Position numbers and translations under genes: made by a program. Source: Amoebidium appalachense (lineage: Eukaryota > Ichthyosporea). From it: DNA of 64,000 bases. The first letter of the stretch is position 1. Every line of letters starts with the position of its first letter. The notes under the pieces are model-generated. The model saw only the letters and a program-made list of their open reading frames with translations, ran no database searches and was not told the origin of the DNA. Shown here piece after piece: positions 1 to 23,027 of the stretch. The stretch covers positions 3,844,001 to 3,908,000 of the forward strand of contig CAVNZM010000008.1 in assembly GCA_963693365.1 (NCBI GenBank). Reading direction: 5' to 3'.

Positions 1-895
1 CACCTTTGAGTAAATGCCTCCCCCCCCCCCCCCCCCCCCCCTGCCCTTCCCCCCTTCCTTTCGCGTGGATGATTTGGGCTCACACTGAGGATGGGCTCTG
101 CCTATGATACACATTCTTTGTGTGTACGACACAATCTGTGTTCGGTTGTCCGTCATGGGAGGTGTACTTCGGAAACTGTGGTACTTTTACTCCCTCTCTC
201 CCTCTGATGCACACATCACCCCCCCCCCCCCCCTCTCCCCCCCCACCCCGGGCCGGGCCCCCTCCCCCTACCTCTCATTTCCATTTTTTCTGTGATTCAT
301 GCTTCCTTTGTGGTCTGTTTGTCTTTTTTGTTTGTGTCATGGGTCCATTGCCGGTAAGAGAACCCCCCGCCCCCCTCCCCCCCGTGTCCCCCCCTCCCTC
401 CCCTTAAAGAAAAACATGCCCAAGCATGGCTCTGGCTCTGATATATTCTCCTCCTTTTTTCATTTTTCGCATGCCTGCATCACATTTCCGGTGTCAGTCT
501 TCACTCTTTTTGTGTAGTGTGACCTCCCCCCCCACCCTCCCCCCTAAAAAAAAAAAGGAAAAAAAAGACACACACACACACACACCCTCCCTCCCTCTCC
601 TGTATTTTTTTCGATATGCTATATTTCCTTTCATTTCCTATGCGTCTCTCCTATTGGTTTTAAGGCATTCCCCTCCCTCCCTTCCACCCGCCCCCACCCC
701 CACCCCACCTCTCTCTCTTCCCCCCTCCCCCCCCCCCCCCCCCCAAAAAAAAAAAAAAAAAATAAAATAAAATAAAAAATAAAAATAGAATAAACTAAAT
801 TAAATTAAAAAACAAAATAATGAGCTGTGACGCTATATTCCAGAACTCCCGATCTTGACAGAAGACTGATTGAAGGCCTTTTCCCCATTTTACAG
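1..895. other. Intron or 5' flank with repeat, no coding exon seen
   Basis: This stretch precedes the first recognisable exon of the F-box gene. It holds poly-C runs (about 21-40 and 217-230), a diverged copy of the poly-C-ended repeat (about 85-230), C-rich/T-rich sequence, and a poly-C/poly-A junction (about 722-762) followed by AT-rich sequence. The open frames here are proline runs or low-complexity sequence. It probably belongs to an intron of the gene that continues left of the window. Confidence 0.5.
85..230 (+). repeat. Diverged copy of poly-C-ended repeat family A
   Basis: It shares the phrase 'tgaggatgggctctgc' with the full-length copies at 6633 and 51898. It then shows a degraded version of the following 'tccgt...gtgtacttcg' segment and ends in a C run. 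Its orientation is the same as all other copies. Divergence is high, so the exact borders are approximate. Confidence 0.45.
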
Positions 896-898
896 CAG

Positions 899-11680
<10,782 letters not shown>

Positions 11681-12313
11681 GTGCACAAAGCACTCGCATA
11701 AGATATCATACTGTATTGTGAACATTCGTATTACCAGAGCAGTGGGTTGTTAACGTGTATGAGGTTTTATATCAGATGAACAATGTAGTCAATCATTAGC
11801 CTCACTTTTTGCGAAACAGTCTTGGGTTTACAAAGTGTCTTTTTTGCACCATCATGTTAGTGTGCTTGTGCGTGTGGACTTACGGCTCAGGACTTGCTGT
11901 GTACATGTTTTCAACGTGTCGGTGTTACATTAACATTTGACTCGGAGATGTGTTTTGATGCATGTGCTCTGAACTATTCCTTCTCTATGTTTGTCCCAAT
12001 TTTCTCTCTTTTCCACCCCTTTTTAGTTGTTTTACGTCTGGCATTTTGGAGTATGTCTGGATATTTTTTTTTTGTTTTTTTTTTCCCGGAAACCTTGTTG
12101 AAGGTTGGATACCGTGACTTCCAAGGGTAAGGGTGGGCACTCTACACGTATGGTCTATATGAGAACGAATGGTGGTGGTTTCCTGGGGGGGGGGGGGTGT
12201 AACGAGGAGTATGCTTCAGAATTAGGACGTCTGAGCAATACATACATGGGGGAAGGGGGGGGGGGGGGAGGGGGGGGGAGGGGGGAGGGGGGAGGTTTTG
12301 TGGGTGGGTGTGT

Positions 12314-12351
<38 letters not shown>

Positions 12352-12660
12352 TCATGGGTACTTGAGATGTTTGGCGTTCAAACTTGTGTCAGGGTGTCTG
12401 ATAGTGGGAGAGGGTGAGCCTTGTGCCGCCTATGCAATATATCATAGAAGCACGTATGGATGAATCTTACTGTGGAATCTGAAAAATAAAAAGAAACATT
12501 GCTTTACATACAAAATGGGTCGTCCGCCACTGAGAACCCCCCACAATGTGATCGATATCGCTCTGCACATTGTTAACTTTCTTTTGGACAGCTTCGAATT
12601 CATGCATGTTCTTTAAAACCCGCGACTTGGCCGCTACTGTATTCTTATCACGGTGGGGAA

Positions 12661-12699
<39 letters not shown>

Positions 12700-14851
12700 T
12701 CGGCCAGTCTCCCCACATCAGTCTTGGGGCTTTAATGGCCCTTAAAGATCATGGTGGTGTGTGGGGGATGATGGTGGGTTCATGTGCACGTGCACTCGAT
12801 CATGATTACTTCCCACAATATGTGTGGTAGCAAGCGCTGGAGTGTGTGCAACAAGATCAAGTTGTTGGGTCGATGGGGACGACATGTGCCTGTGGGAAGT
12901 TCGCTTGGGCAGCGCTCTGCCTGCTATATCAGTGCACGTGCGGCTGTTCTACACGACGAAGTGGGATATACAACGAATTTGAAGGCTTCATCATGATAAC
13001 TAGTATGTATGTACCCTTTTGGTGTGCCCATGTGAAGGGAGGGAGAAGGGGGGGGGGGGGGGGGGGGGGGGGGGGATATCCGGAGAAGGGAGGTAGCACT
13101 GAGTACTAGTGTTGAGTGGTCTTAGACAGCAACTTGGACAGAATTTAGGAGAAGGGTTGTGAGATAGGAGCCATCTCATAGTATATATGCTGAGCACTTT
13201 TAACGCTCACACTTCCTAGTGCAGTTTGTGTGGGCTATGATGAATCAGATGGCGCATTTGGAAGAAAGGGCCGGAAAGCGCTGGGGGGGGGTCGTCACAG
13301 GAAATTTTTGCACCCGAAACTTGCACTGGAGGTTGATGTAATAATATCGATTTCCGTGTTATTTGGGTTTTCACTGGGTGTTTTCGTGCTCATTGGTCAT
13401 GTTAGCATTTGAATACTATGTATAACACGTTTCTAATAGCTGTTTTGTTGAGTTTCTAGCATTTTTTTTGGGCAGCCAAAGAAAGTCAGCTTTATCAGTG
13501 TACATGTCCCCCTAGACCCCCTGTTAAGGCGTAACGGGGGGGGGGGGGGGGGGGGGGGGAAGGGGGGGGGGGGAGGGAGGGGAGGCATAGATGCAAGTGG
13601 AAGCCGCTGGAGTTGGCTTAAGTGACGATACTCCAGCATAGGGCTGAAATCCTACAGAGAAACATATAATCACCTAAAGAGGGCAAAAGTATTCAGAAAA
13701 AACAGAACATAGACAAAGCTCCATTTCGAACCAGGTTAGGTAAACTTTTTCTATGCAGTCTAGCTAAGACGATCTAGTACAAAAATACCTGGTGCAAAAA
13801 TTTCCTGTGACAGGGGAGAGGGGGGGGAGGGGGAGGGGAGAGGGGAGAGGGAGGGAGAGCCGGGGGGAGGGGGGAGAGAGCGAGAGAGGTAGGGGCGGAG
13901 GGCGGGGGGGGGGGGGGGGGGGGGGGGGTGCTGGGGGGGTCCCCGTGTGTGTGCATGGTTCACGTGCGTGATGTACATAGGTGTGTGTCAGTGTGTACGT
14001 GTGCATATGCCTGTATGAGCGCACAGTATCACGTGTGTGTGTGTGTGTGTGTGCGTGTCCGTTTGTGTGCGCAACTTGTTGTGTGTAAGAGCGTGTACGT
14101 GCATGGCACCGCATCTGTGCATGCTTTTGCTACGGTGCATAGCCTTATCTGATTCATGTACCGTAAGTTAGCGGTGACGAGTTATACCCTCTCATACGCA
14201 TGTGAATGCTTCATCATAATGTGTTTGCCGTCTGTCCGTTGCATGGACATATTCCTAGATTTTGGTAAAGTTTTCACACACAGTGTGCAAGTGTCACAGT
14301 GCACGATTGTTGAAAGATGGGTCAGTGTACGGGGGTAGTTTTTGATTGCAATTGCAGACACGCATTGGTGTATATATGCCAGGTGTCACCGTGCTCACCC
14401 GCCTGTGGGCATGGTGCCTTGATGTGCCAAGATCTTCGAAAGCCCAGCCATGCCCTCCTCCTCCTCCTCCCCCTCCCCCCCCCCTCACCCCCCCCCCCCC
14501 CCCCTCTATCGATAACCCCCCCCCCCCCCCCCCCACTCTCCAAACACACACACTGTATGTTACGACTGTTTTTGTTCGCTCAATTCAACTATTCGGGGCG
14601 CTTTTCCCAATATACCCGAGCCATACGCAACCCCCCCCCCCCCCCTCCCCTTGCCCCTCGAAATTTCTAACACAGCCCTCAGTAGCCATTAGCTCTGCAG
14701 CTTAGAGTAATCAACAACATTTGAAATTTACTCGAAAGGAATCAGCTTGAAAATTCAGCCATAATTCGCTAGGGTATAGTAGTAATTTAGTAATATTTAC
14801 CCGCAGGTTTTGGTGTTGGGATGCGGTTTTAAAAAAAGAAAAGAAAAAAAA

Positions 14852-14891
<40 letters not shown>

Positions 14892-15058
14892 AAAAACTCT
14901 GAGACCACCGGGCGGTTGAAACCACTAAGAAGGACGTCCATCGGGCTCACAATAAAACCAAACACAAACTCCGGCTGTAATACACAGAGCCTCGTCAAGT
15001 ATTTATTAGGTGCATCGCGGTCACCATGTATCGGGTTACTTAAAAATAGGCTTGACGA
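11681..15058. other. Intergenic spacer rich in poly-G, no supported gene
   Basis: It holds the 3' flank of the F-box/LRR gene and then at least seven G runs on the + strand (for example 12315-12351, 12661-12698, 13047-13075, 13538-13559, 13904-13928). C runs lie near 14476-14534 and 14632-14645, and a (GAAA)n array at about 14845-14893. The frames here are translated homopolymers or isolated. A 60-residue non-repetitive stretch on the minus strand (12467-12650) has no partner exons that I could find. Confidence 0.6.
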
Positions 15059-15454
15059 CTAAACCTTAGAGGTAGGAATACCATTTACTCCCCAGTGTGT
15101 GTAGCCTGCGGTGCGGTCGAAGTTGGGGTTTGGTGTTGTGCAAGCAGTGAGTACAACTTTCCGAGTGGTACGATCCACATCCATTCACTTGCCCACACCG
15201 ATATTTCTCAACTGCCACGTTCCCCGATCACTCTTGGGCACTCCATAGAAGAACCAATCCTGGCTCGTGTTTTTCTTGTCGCACCTCCCCATAACCAGAG
15301 TGTTGCTCTTTCCGTCCGCACCCAAGCACGTTTTCTTATCTTTGGACAGGGTCAAGCGGAAGACAACTTTGCTGGTGGCTTGTGTGTCAGCCGTCCCCTG
15401 TGGAAACATATTGACGTACATGTCTTGAGTGGGGAGGGATTTGTCAGAGGGTCC

Positions 15455-15489
<35 letters not shown>

Positions 15490-16611
15490 GAACCGCAGAG
15501 TCGTGGGTAATACGTCTGGGTCGCCGAGAATGTACGACAGGTCGTACTCTGAGATCACAATTTGGCCGTTTTTGAGACCGAGAAGGCCACGGAACCACCT
15601 AGAAGCACTGCTATCGTCAGTCATTTTGAACCTTGTGAATCCAACAACAGAGTCCACCTCCCGCAGTGATACATATCCAACCGAGGTGCTGGTGCTGTTG
15701 AAGGGTAGCCACAACCCAGCTTCTGTGAGGCACAGACCGAGGGGAGTGATGCGAGCATTAACACTCAAGGCCCGGGGAATGTTTTTGACTGAAAACTTGG
15801 CCGATTAGGCACGCTCTGGCACAACCTGACACTGCGCCTGTGTCATCCCAGTCATCCCCAATACGTTATTTCCCTTTCCGGGCCAGGCATCTCTATCAAC
15901 GCACACGAGAAGGTCTGTGCTGTAGATGGAGGGGAGGGCCGTGGCGAAAGATGTCCTCGACCACGAAACTGTGACCTCAGTTGACTGCGTGGGGGCACCA
16001 TCCGGGAGGGGCTTACGCAGGCTTGTCTTGACATCCACCGTGTGGAAGGTTCCTTGAGGGTTTGTAACGGCTGGATCACTTGGGCAGTTGTCGGAAGAGG
16101 CGGAGATGTCTTCGACTACGGCCCCTTAAGCTTTGAGCTTGCGACGCAGGTTCTCTGCCCGTACCGCGGTGAATGGTTCATTCCAGCCAAAAACGGCACT
16201 CACAGAGGAACGCCATGGCAATCCTTGGGGTGAAGTCGAGTTGTAGATAATGTCCCCGAACAAACGGTGTGAAAACTCAGCTTTCGTAGTTGTCACACAG
16301 ACCGGCTCGGAGTATAATATACTATCTGGATTACGGAAAGGGTAGCAAAGGGTATAGGAAGTTGCTGCAGGAACGTCATCCCAAGTCGCTTTAATCTCAA
16401 CATATGTCGTACCCAGGTAGCCTAGTTCTTGGGAGAATCTGAGCACCGCTACCCACTCAGGGCCATGCTTCTCGTCCCCCCATGCCACGTTGACTTTGAA
16501 GTTCTTTGGCGCAGAGAGACTGACTGCACTCGCGGCATTGGTGGCGGCAGCGCCGCACAGAAGGGCCGACGTAAACGGGAGCGCTGGCTTCATCGTTGTG
16601 CCTGAGAACAA
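15059..16611 (-). pseudogene. Secreted FN3-like / ricin-B-lectin-like protein gene, interrupted
   Basis: Read 16611 to 15059. The better start is probably the second Met (16593), which opens a signal peptide ('MKPALPFTSALLCG'). A first FN3-like domain follows ('ATWDDVPAATSYTLCYPF'). An in-frame TAA (16126-16128) precedes a second FN3-like unit ('VTVSWSRTSFATALPS' ... 'LCLTEAGLWLPF'), itself crossed by another in-frame TAA (15805-15807). A run of 32 G (15457-15488; poly-Pro on this strand) shifts the frame. The continuation is ricin-B-like ('TCLGADGKSNTLVMGRC', 'SQDWFFYGV', 'TWQLRNIGVGK'). It passes an in-frame TGA (15185-15187) into 'MDVDRTTRKVVLTAC' and ends at TAG. There are no introns, unlike the intact neighbours. 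A recent pseudogene is the simplest reading. Confidence 0.55.
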
Positions 16612-17572
16612 CTATTTGGTTGTCTTATCCTGTGGTTCTCACACTTTTCAGTGTTTCAGTTATGGTATTTATGCAAATTATTATTGTTGATTTTATAACC
16701 TTTGTGGCTTGGACCGAAGGGGACGTATATACATGATAAATTTAGGCTTCTTAGGTCACTGGGAGCTCCATCACCACTGCCCACAGAGCCCCCTGATACG
16801 TATACCTGCTCCCAGGCTGTGGTTGCATACCTTTGCGCGGCACATATGCAAGTGTAGGACATGTAAACATGAGCGATGTTCGGCATGAAACAAAGTTGGG
16901 GCATTGCGCGGACGACTCATGGGGCCGAAAAAAGTGAAATACGGGAAGGCCACTCTCTACTTGATTACGACGTACAAAAACAAATAGCTCTAAAAGTGCT
17001 TTAGTATATCCGTAAGTATTGTTGGCTAATTAGCATACACCGCAGCCAAAGCAGCTATGTATATACCGGGAACCTAGATAAATGGCGAAAACCGCAAGTT
17101 CGCAGGTGATCCGACCGTAATATGAGATTAGATCTAACCGATCTCAGTTGTGATAGGCAATTGGTCACCTTTTGTTTTCATTGGTCCAAAATGACGCAAT
17201 TCGGGACAGGGATCTAATTAGATCTGGGCCTATTACTAAACCCGCTAAATCATTATATATGTCAACAAAACAAAAGCCTAAGCGTAAGTCTGTCTCTCGG
17301 ATTATCTCCATCCCTCTCCTTCCCTCTGCTTTTCTTTAATTGTAATGATGTAAACAGGCATTACAGCCGTGATGCACACATGTTTGATAAACGTTGTGCA
17401 CAGTGTACCTTTGGCACTCTAATGTTAGCTAGATCTCGCGATATTTTTAGCTTTTCATCAGCGAGTGCACGTGCTGTCGAATAGTGAGGCTCTGTGCACT
17501 CATAACGAGCTGGGGAGGCCTAGACAAATAGGAGTAAGTACAGGAAGGAGGAGAAAAAAAATATATATAAAA

Positions 17573-17801
<229 letters not shown>

Positions 17802-18904
17802 GATGGGGGCCGGGAGAGAGAGAGGATATTTATTTAGGGGAGAGAGAAGGGGGGGGGGGGGAGCTTTAGAGAAAGAGAGAGAGAGAGAAATGTGTTTGGG
17901 GCGGGGGGGGGGGGGGGGGGGGGGGGGAGGGGGAGAGAGAGAGACTCGCGCAGAAGAGGGAGAGATCTAGAAAGAGTGAGTAGGACAGAAAGTGAGAAAG
18001 TCAGGCCCTGAGAAGCATACGTAAAAGAAGAGGATTTGCCACGGATAATGAGATAATGTGCATATGCTGTGCATGCCAAGATTGACACCCCAAACCCCGG
18101 GCCCTCCTGGCTCATGGACTGCTGTGCGGAGCGCCCTATGCAACTAAGCAACCTATTTCTGAAACACAACACCCCGTCCCCCCCCCCCCCCCCCCCTCCT
18201 CCCCTCCCCCCCCCCCCCCCCCCCCAACACACACACCTCTTTTACAGATTCACCCTACATATTATGGCAGTCCCACGCCCTCCCCCTCTCACTGGTACCC
18301 ACCGGCGTGGCTGGGCTGAATACCCTAGGCTAAGCGTGTGCAAATAGTTAGGATTATTCAGGGCGTGTTAGCCTAGCTCATAATACCGTAGCACCCTAGC
18401 TAGAGTACTATCGGTGGTGGGTGGAAGACGGTAGCTTCCCTTGAGGGCCCCAAGGGGTCCCTCCGGGAACAAAACGGGGGAAAAAAAAAAAAAAAATCCC
18501 CCTCTCACTGGCTTATACACATGAGCAAACCGGCAAGCACTTAACCCCCCCCCCCCCCTCCCCCCCCCCTCCCCCCGCCCGCTCCCTCCCCTTCCCCCCC
18601 CCCCCCCCCCCCCCCCCCCCCCGCCCTTCCCCCCCCACAATTAATTCAGCGAAACACTCAGAGTATGCTGCAACTACCCCCCACCCCATGCACCCCCCCC
18701 ACACACACGCCCACCCCCCACCCTTTTCGACCGGCTGCTATATACCTATATTACTGCAGTATAGATAACACAGCAGAATGAGAGGGGGGGTTGTTGTGTT
18801 TGTGTCGGGATTCAAAGATCAACGGTGTATGTGTGCATGTAGATTCAAGGGTTGCCAAATTTTTAAAGGTGGGTGGTTTGTATTGAATTTTGCGCGTGCT
18901 CGCA

Positions 18905-18930
18905 CGTGTGTGTGTGTGTGTGTGTTTTCC

Positions 18931-19001
<71 letters not shown>

Positions 19002-19031
19002 ACGCGCGCACGCTTGTGTGTGTGTCTCTCT

Positions 19032-19080
<49 letters not shown>

Positions 19081-19093
19081 GGCGCGCGCGCGC

Positions 19094-19152
<59 letters not shown>
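18905..19152. repeat. Compound (TG)n-(CG)n-(TG)n array
   Basis: About 250 bp of alternating purine-pyrimidine sequence, including a block of about 14 GC dinucleotides at 19080-19108 flanked by TG on both sides. It lies in intergenic DNA. Confidence 0.95.
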
Positions 19153-19153
<1 letters not shown>

Positions 19154-19986
19154 TGTCTCTCAGACTGGTGTTGCGTGTGTGTTCGTGACTCCCTGTGTCC
19201 GTGCACACGGCGCAGGTTGCACATCTCCGGCATATCATCGATCATGCATGTAGTGGCTGTGTATGTGCATGCGCCCGAGCGTGTGTGCATATGTGCATGT
19301 AAGTCTGTGAGTGCGTGTGTGAGTGTGTGTGAGCACACTGTGTGTCTAGAGCACAGGTGTGTTTAGTGTCTGCCCGGGTGACCCCCGGCCACATGTTCGA
19401 GTGCTTAGAAACCGATGAGAGAGAGGCATATTATAGATAGACAGAGAGAGAGAATTTGCATGTGATTGGTCAGTTAGAGTGCCAGAGAAGGGGGGGGGGG
19501 GGTCGAGAGAGAGAGATATATATATAGGGAAAGAGCAGGGGGGGGGGGGGAGGTAGGGAGGGGGAGAGAGAGAGAGAGAGAAAGAAAGGGAGGGAGGGAG
19601 GGAGGGAGGAAGAGAGGACGGCAGGAGTAAGGGAGTCGCGGGAGGGAGGGGGGCACAGACAGGAAAGAATATGTGTATCGCAGCTCGTGTCTGTGAGCAC
19701 GTGGACTGGTCTTGTGCATATGTGTGACCTTACGTGGTGCATTAAGCGGGCTTGCTAGAAATGCAACCCTGTGTGTGTGCGAGCAGTGCCACACACGTGA
19801 TTGCATACGTGCATGTGGCGGGCACATGTGTGTATGTGTGTGTCTGTGTGCGCGCACATGTAGGTATGGGCATGCGCTATACAACACCGTTTGTGTTTGT
19901 GCATGACGCTTGCAAAGCACAATGTTAATAAGCGGAAGCTTGAGCGTGTTTGCTTGTCACAGTATGTGCAAGGCACCCGGAACCCG

Positions 19987-19988
<2 letters not shown>

Positions 19989-20039
<51 letters not shown>

Positions 20040-20043
20040 CCAC

Positions 20044-20102
<59 letters not shown>
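19989..20102. repeat. (TG)n array
   Basis: A nearly pure TG array interrupted once by 'ccacggg'. It lies in intergenic DNA. Confidence 0.95.
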
Positions 20103-20537
20103 CGTGTGTATCTATCTGAGCAAACATATTGGTCGATGTTTTTCTAGGCGTGAGCCTCACAGCCTGTGTGTGATGTCTACGTGAAGGTGTAAATGTGTGT
20201 TGTTACATGGCGTGCGGATACGGCGTTGTCCTTCCTAACTATTTTTTTCGATATGTTCATGTTACACTTTGCACGCGAGTATAAATGTAAACTTGCATAT
20301 GTGCCTGTGTTTCTTGCAGGTGCACGGGCTGTTTTTTTGTGATACTTGTGTGCGTATGTGTGCCACTGTAGGTGACACCGTGTGTTGTGCGTGTGCGTAC
20401 GCGCACGTATGTACTTGTGTGCTGTGGTACGTGTGCGTGCATGCTTGTGCTTTTGTGTGTGTGTGTGGGGTGGGTGGGACGGTGGGCCCCTTTCTCCCTC
20501 CATACCTTTAGGTCAGCCAATGTGATTAGGGGGATGG

Positions 20538-20577
<40 letters not shown>

Positions 20578-21180
20578 GACGCAACTTTATGAAACACGTA
20601 ATGCCCCCACCTTGCCACCGCTTCCTCGGAGGCTCCCACAATGCATATGGGCAGGCTCCTCCCCTGGCTCGGAGGGGGGAACAGGTAGGGGGTGAGGTGG
20701 GGGTATTTATGAGGGGGATCCGATTCAAAATTCCATGCCACTGGAACATTGGGGTGGTGGGTTTCCCCCTTTCACAAGTGGAGCACTACTACGACCCCCC
20801 TTCCCCCCCTAGCTCCTTGCCCCCCTTCCTCCCGGTTCCAATTGGAGAATACCTTACCTGCCCCACGGAATCAGATTCCACTGGTTAAACAAGAACGTGG
20901 ACTGTATACGTAGGGGCAAATGACAGAGCAGTCTTACCCTCATGCATGTTGCATGCATTTGATGATCTTTATTTTTTTGTCAATATTAATAGCGCTTGTT
21001 ATTTCAGTACTGTAGTAATGAAATTTTGGCAAGTCACGGTGTATTATCGTGGGCCACTCGAGCTCAGTGACTTGAATGTACAAGCAAATTTCTGAAACCA
21101 AGATTACAACAAACATTTATCTCCTAAATTTTACTTGACGAAATAGCTATTTCACAGCCATATATGAGATTTTTTATAAG

Positions 21181-21828
21181 CTACACAACAGCAGTCCCCG
21201 ACTTCCTTACACCAAGCAAATAATCACAATCGGGGCAGCGATGCTCTGTGTCCATCAGGTCGGGGTGGAAACAGGGAATGCAGCAGCAACAGCAGATCCA
21301 GCAGCCATAAACGCAACAGGCCAAAGCAGAAACATACGAGACCATCCCATGAACACGCTTGGTCTTGGACATAACGTCTTTCTTGCATCGACGGCAGTGG
21401 CACAACTGTGGCTTAGTTCCGAGTCTCACTTCAAATTTCGGCTGGTCATACATAAATGTCGTGGTCGTGGGCTGGGCATCCTCAGGTGTGGCTGTCGGCG
21501 GCGGGTTAGGCTCTTCGTTGAAAGAAGGAGGGGAGCTAAGTGGCTGTGGTTCGGCTGCAGTTATGTTTTCTGTTAGATGGGCTGTTTCATCAGGAATCAC
21601 ATGGGTGTTCTGAGCCAAAGTGGGAGCTGGTTCAGCGGAAGGATCAGATTCTGGGTAAATAGCTGCAGATGCCTCAGGGAATGGATAATTCTGAACAGGT
21701 ATTAAATCTGGATAGAGGTTGCTCTGAACTGTGGCTTGAGTGATGGTTTCTGGTTCTGGTTGGTGGTATTGGTAGGTGGGAGGTTGCTCGAGATCCAGAT
21801 CCGGATCAGGGGGATTCTGTGTCTCCAT
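21181..21828 (-). CDS. LITAF-domain membrane protein
   Basis: An intact 215-residue reading frame from ATG at 21828 to the stop at 21181. The first about 135 residues are Pro/Glu/Gln/Thr-rich and disordered, with a PPxY motif ('PPTY') near the start. The C-terminus is a canonical LITAF (SIMPLE-like) domain: a 'CHCRRC' knuckle, a Cys/Trp-rich membrane-inserting segment ('CCVYGCWICCCCCIPC'), then 'HRCPDC'. The two knuckles bind one zinc and the hydrophobic stretch inserts into the endosomal/lysosomal membrane face. PPxY motifs in this family recruit NEDD4-type ligases. I preferred this start to an upstream in-frame Met because a good acceptor ('ttctatttacag') lies just 5' of it, suggesting a 5'-UTR intron. 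No symbol is assigned because the family is multigene. Confidence 0.88.
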   Translation of the reverse strand: METQNPPDPDLDLEQPPTYQYHQPEPETITQATVQSNLYPDLIPVQNYPFPEASAAIYPESDPSAEPAPTLAQNTHVIPDETAHLTENITAAEPQPLSSPPSFNEEPNPPPTATPEDAQPTTTTFMYDQPKFEVRLGTKPQLCHCRRCKKDVMSKTKRVHGMVSYVSALACCVYGCWICCCCCIPCFHPDLMDTEHRCPDCDYLLGVRKSGTAVV

Positions 21829-22048
21829 GTTTGTCGGGAATCGAAGCTGTAAATAGAAGATGCAGATAGGGCTAGATGAGTGGGTGCAAAAATGACAAGT
21901 CTTAACAAAATCGAACGTAGGTAGCAAGAAGGAATGCTCCGTGCCTGTTTTTGGTGTTTGGGTTCGCTTGTGAAGATAGTGTGTGTGCGAGTGTGTTGTG
22001 TGTGCTCAAAAGGACGAATTTATAGTGCCGGAGGAGGGTAAAATGCTT

Positions 22049-22241
22049 GGGGTTTACGCTGTTTACTCGAGGCAAAGAGAACCAGTCTCAGGTATGGGGG
22101 GGGGTTTTGCTCGGAATATCCCCTCAGCGGTATATCATGATCACGTACATAGATGTCGGGTGGTGACTATATATCAGGGTTTACTTTCTCTACGAGACAC
22201 CATAAAGACTACAAGGAGAAATCAATTAGTTGGGGTTCCCC

Positions 22242-22279
<38 letters not shown>
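22049..22279 (+). repeat. Dispersed repeat family C, copy 1
   Basis: About 230 bp beginning 'ggggtttacgctgtt' and ending in about 36 T. It matches 52394-52626 through 'ggtatgggggg', 'gttttgctcgga', 'atatcatgatca', 'gtacatagat' and 'aaatcaatta'. The copies are diverged and of the same orientation. Read on the minus strand, the T run would be a 5' A run. No reading frame is shared by the copies. Confidence 0.75.
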
Positions 22280-22284
<5 letters not shown>

Positions 22285-22305
22285 GGGACACTCGGTATCA
22301 GCTGG

Positions 22306-22308
<3 letters not shown>

Positions 22309-22364
<56 letters not shown>

Positions 22365-22378
22365 TGTGTGTGTGTGTG
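22309..22378. repeat. (TG)n microsatellite
   Basis: A TG array about 30 bp after the poly-T end of the family C repeat copy. Confidence 0.9.
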
Positions 22379-22486
22379 CGCGTGCGCTATAATTTTGTAG
22401 TGATGTGTTTCTCAAGCCAATCAAGAATAACCAATCGGCAGCAAAATAAACTAGAACATCAATTTCTGCTTTTCGTCAGGAGCTGA

Positions 22487-22699
22487 TCAGACTCGCGGAG
22501 CGCTCACAGCTCTCGTGAGCAAGTGCACGTGAGCCGCACGGATGATTCTCGCCTCTTTTGCCACATTCAACGTGGCCATGTCCACGTGCAAGAGCCGAGA
22601 GTTCTGAGCTTTACTAAAGCAAACCCATACCATTATAAACGTGGCCGCCTTCCGCCTTGACAATGATGATTGCAGGTCTCGAAATATAATGAGGGCCAC
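22487..22699 (-). CDS. Possible small ORF of unknown function
   Basis: A 70-codon frame of normal, non-repetitive composition, starting 'MALIIFRDLQSSLSRR'. It has no recognised domain and no confirmed splice partners. It is listed because it is one of few non-repeat frames in this spacer. Confidence 0.15.
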   Translation of the reverse strand: MALIIFRDLQSSLSRRKAATFIMVWVCFSKAQNSRLLHVDMATLNVAKEARIIRAAHVHLLTRAVSAPRV

Positions 22700-23027
22700 T
22701 CCCGATTCCTAATCTAGAGATCTACGTATACTATTGATATTAACTAGTATTAGCTCCCTTTCTCTGGCTCTCTCCTCCCCTAATCCCCCCCCCCCCCCCC
22801 CTCCTCTCCCCCCCCCCCCCCCCCCCCCCCCCCACTCATCCATCCGCCTGAACCCCCCCCTCCCCCCTCCGGAATCCCAGCTTTTCGAGACTTCTCTCCA
22901 TCTCCCCTCCTCCACCCCTCACTCCGCCCCGGACGATCCGTCCCAGGTAGTGATCTTCCACCCGTCCACCCTTCGAACTATCCTCCTCCACCCTACGCTC
23001 TCATAAATGATTGTGTGGGGTGGAGAA

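Noticed and set aside
12467-12718. Minus-strand frame with about 60 ordinary residues after a proline run
   Set aside because: No domain, no convincing splice partners, and the N-terminal part is translated poly-G.
15059-16611. Alternative nuclear genetic code with TAA/TGA as sense codons
   Set aside because: MTR4 and the F-box/LRR gene end at TAA and the CUEDC2-like gene at TGA exactly at family-expected or phase-consistent ends, and none of them contains in-frame stops.
20589-20888. 99-codon + strand frame in unique sequence
   Set aside because: Composition is unremarkable, with no domain, no clear start context and no partner exons; it could be a chance frame in GC-rich DNA.
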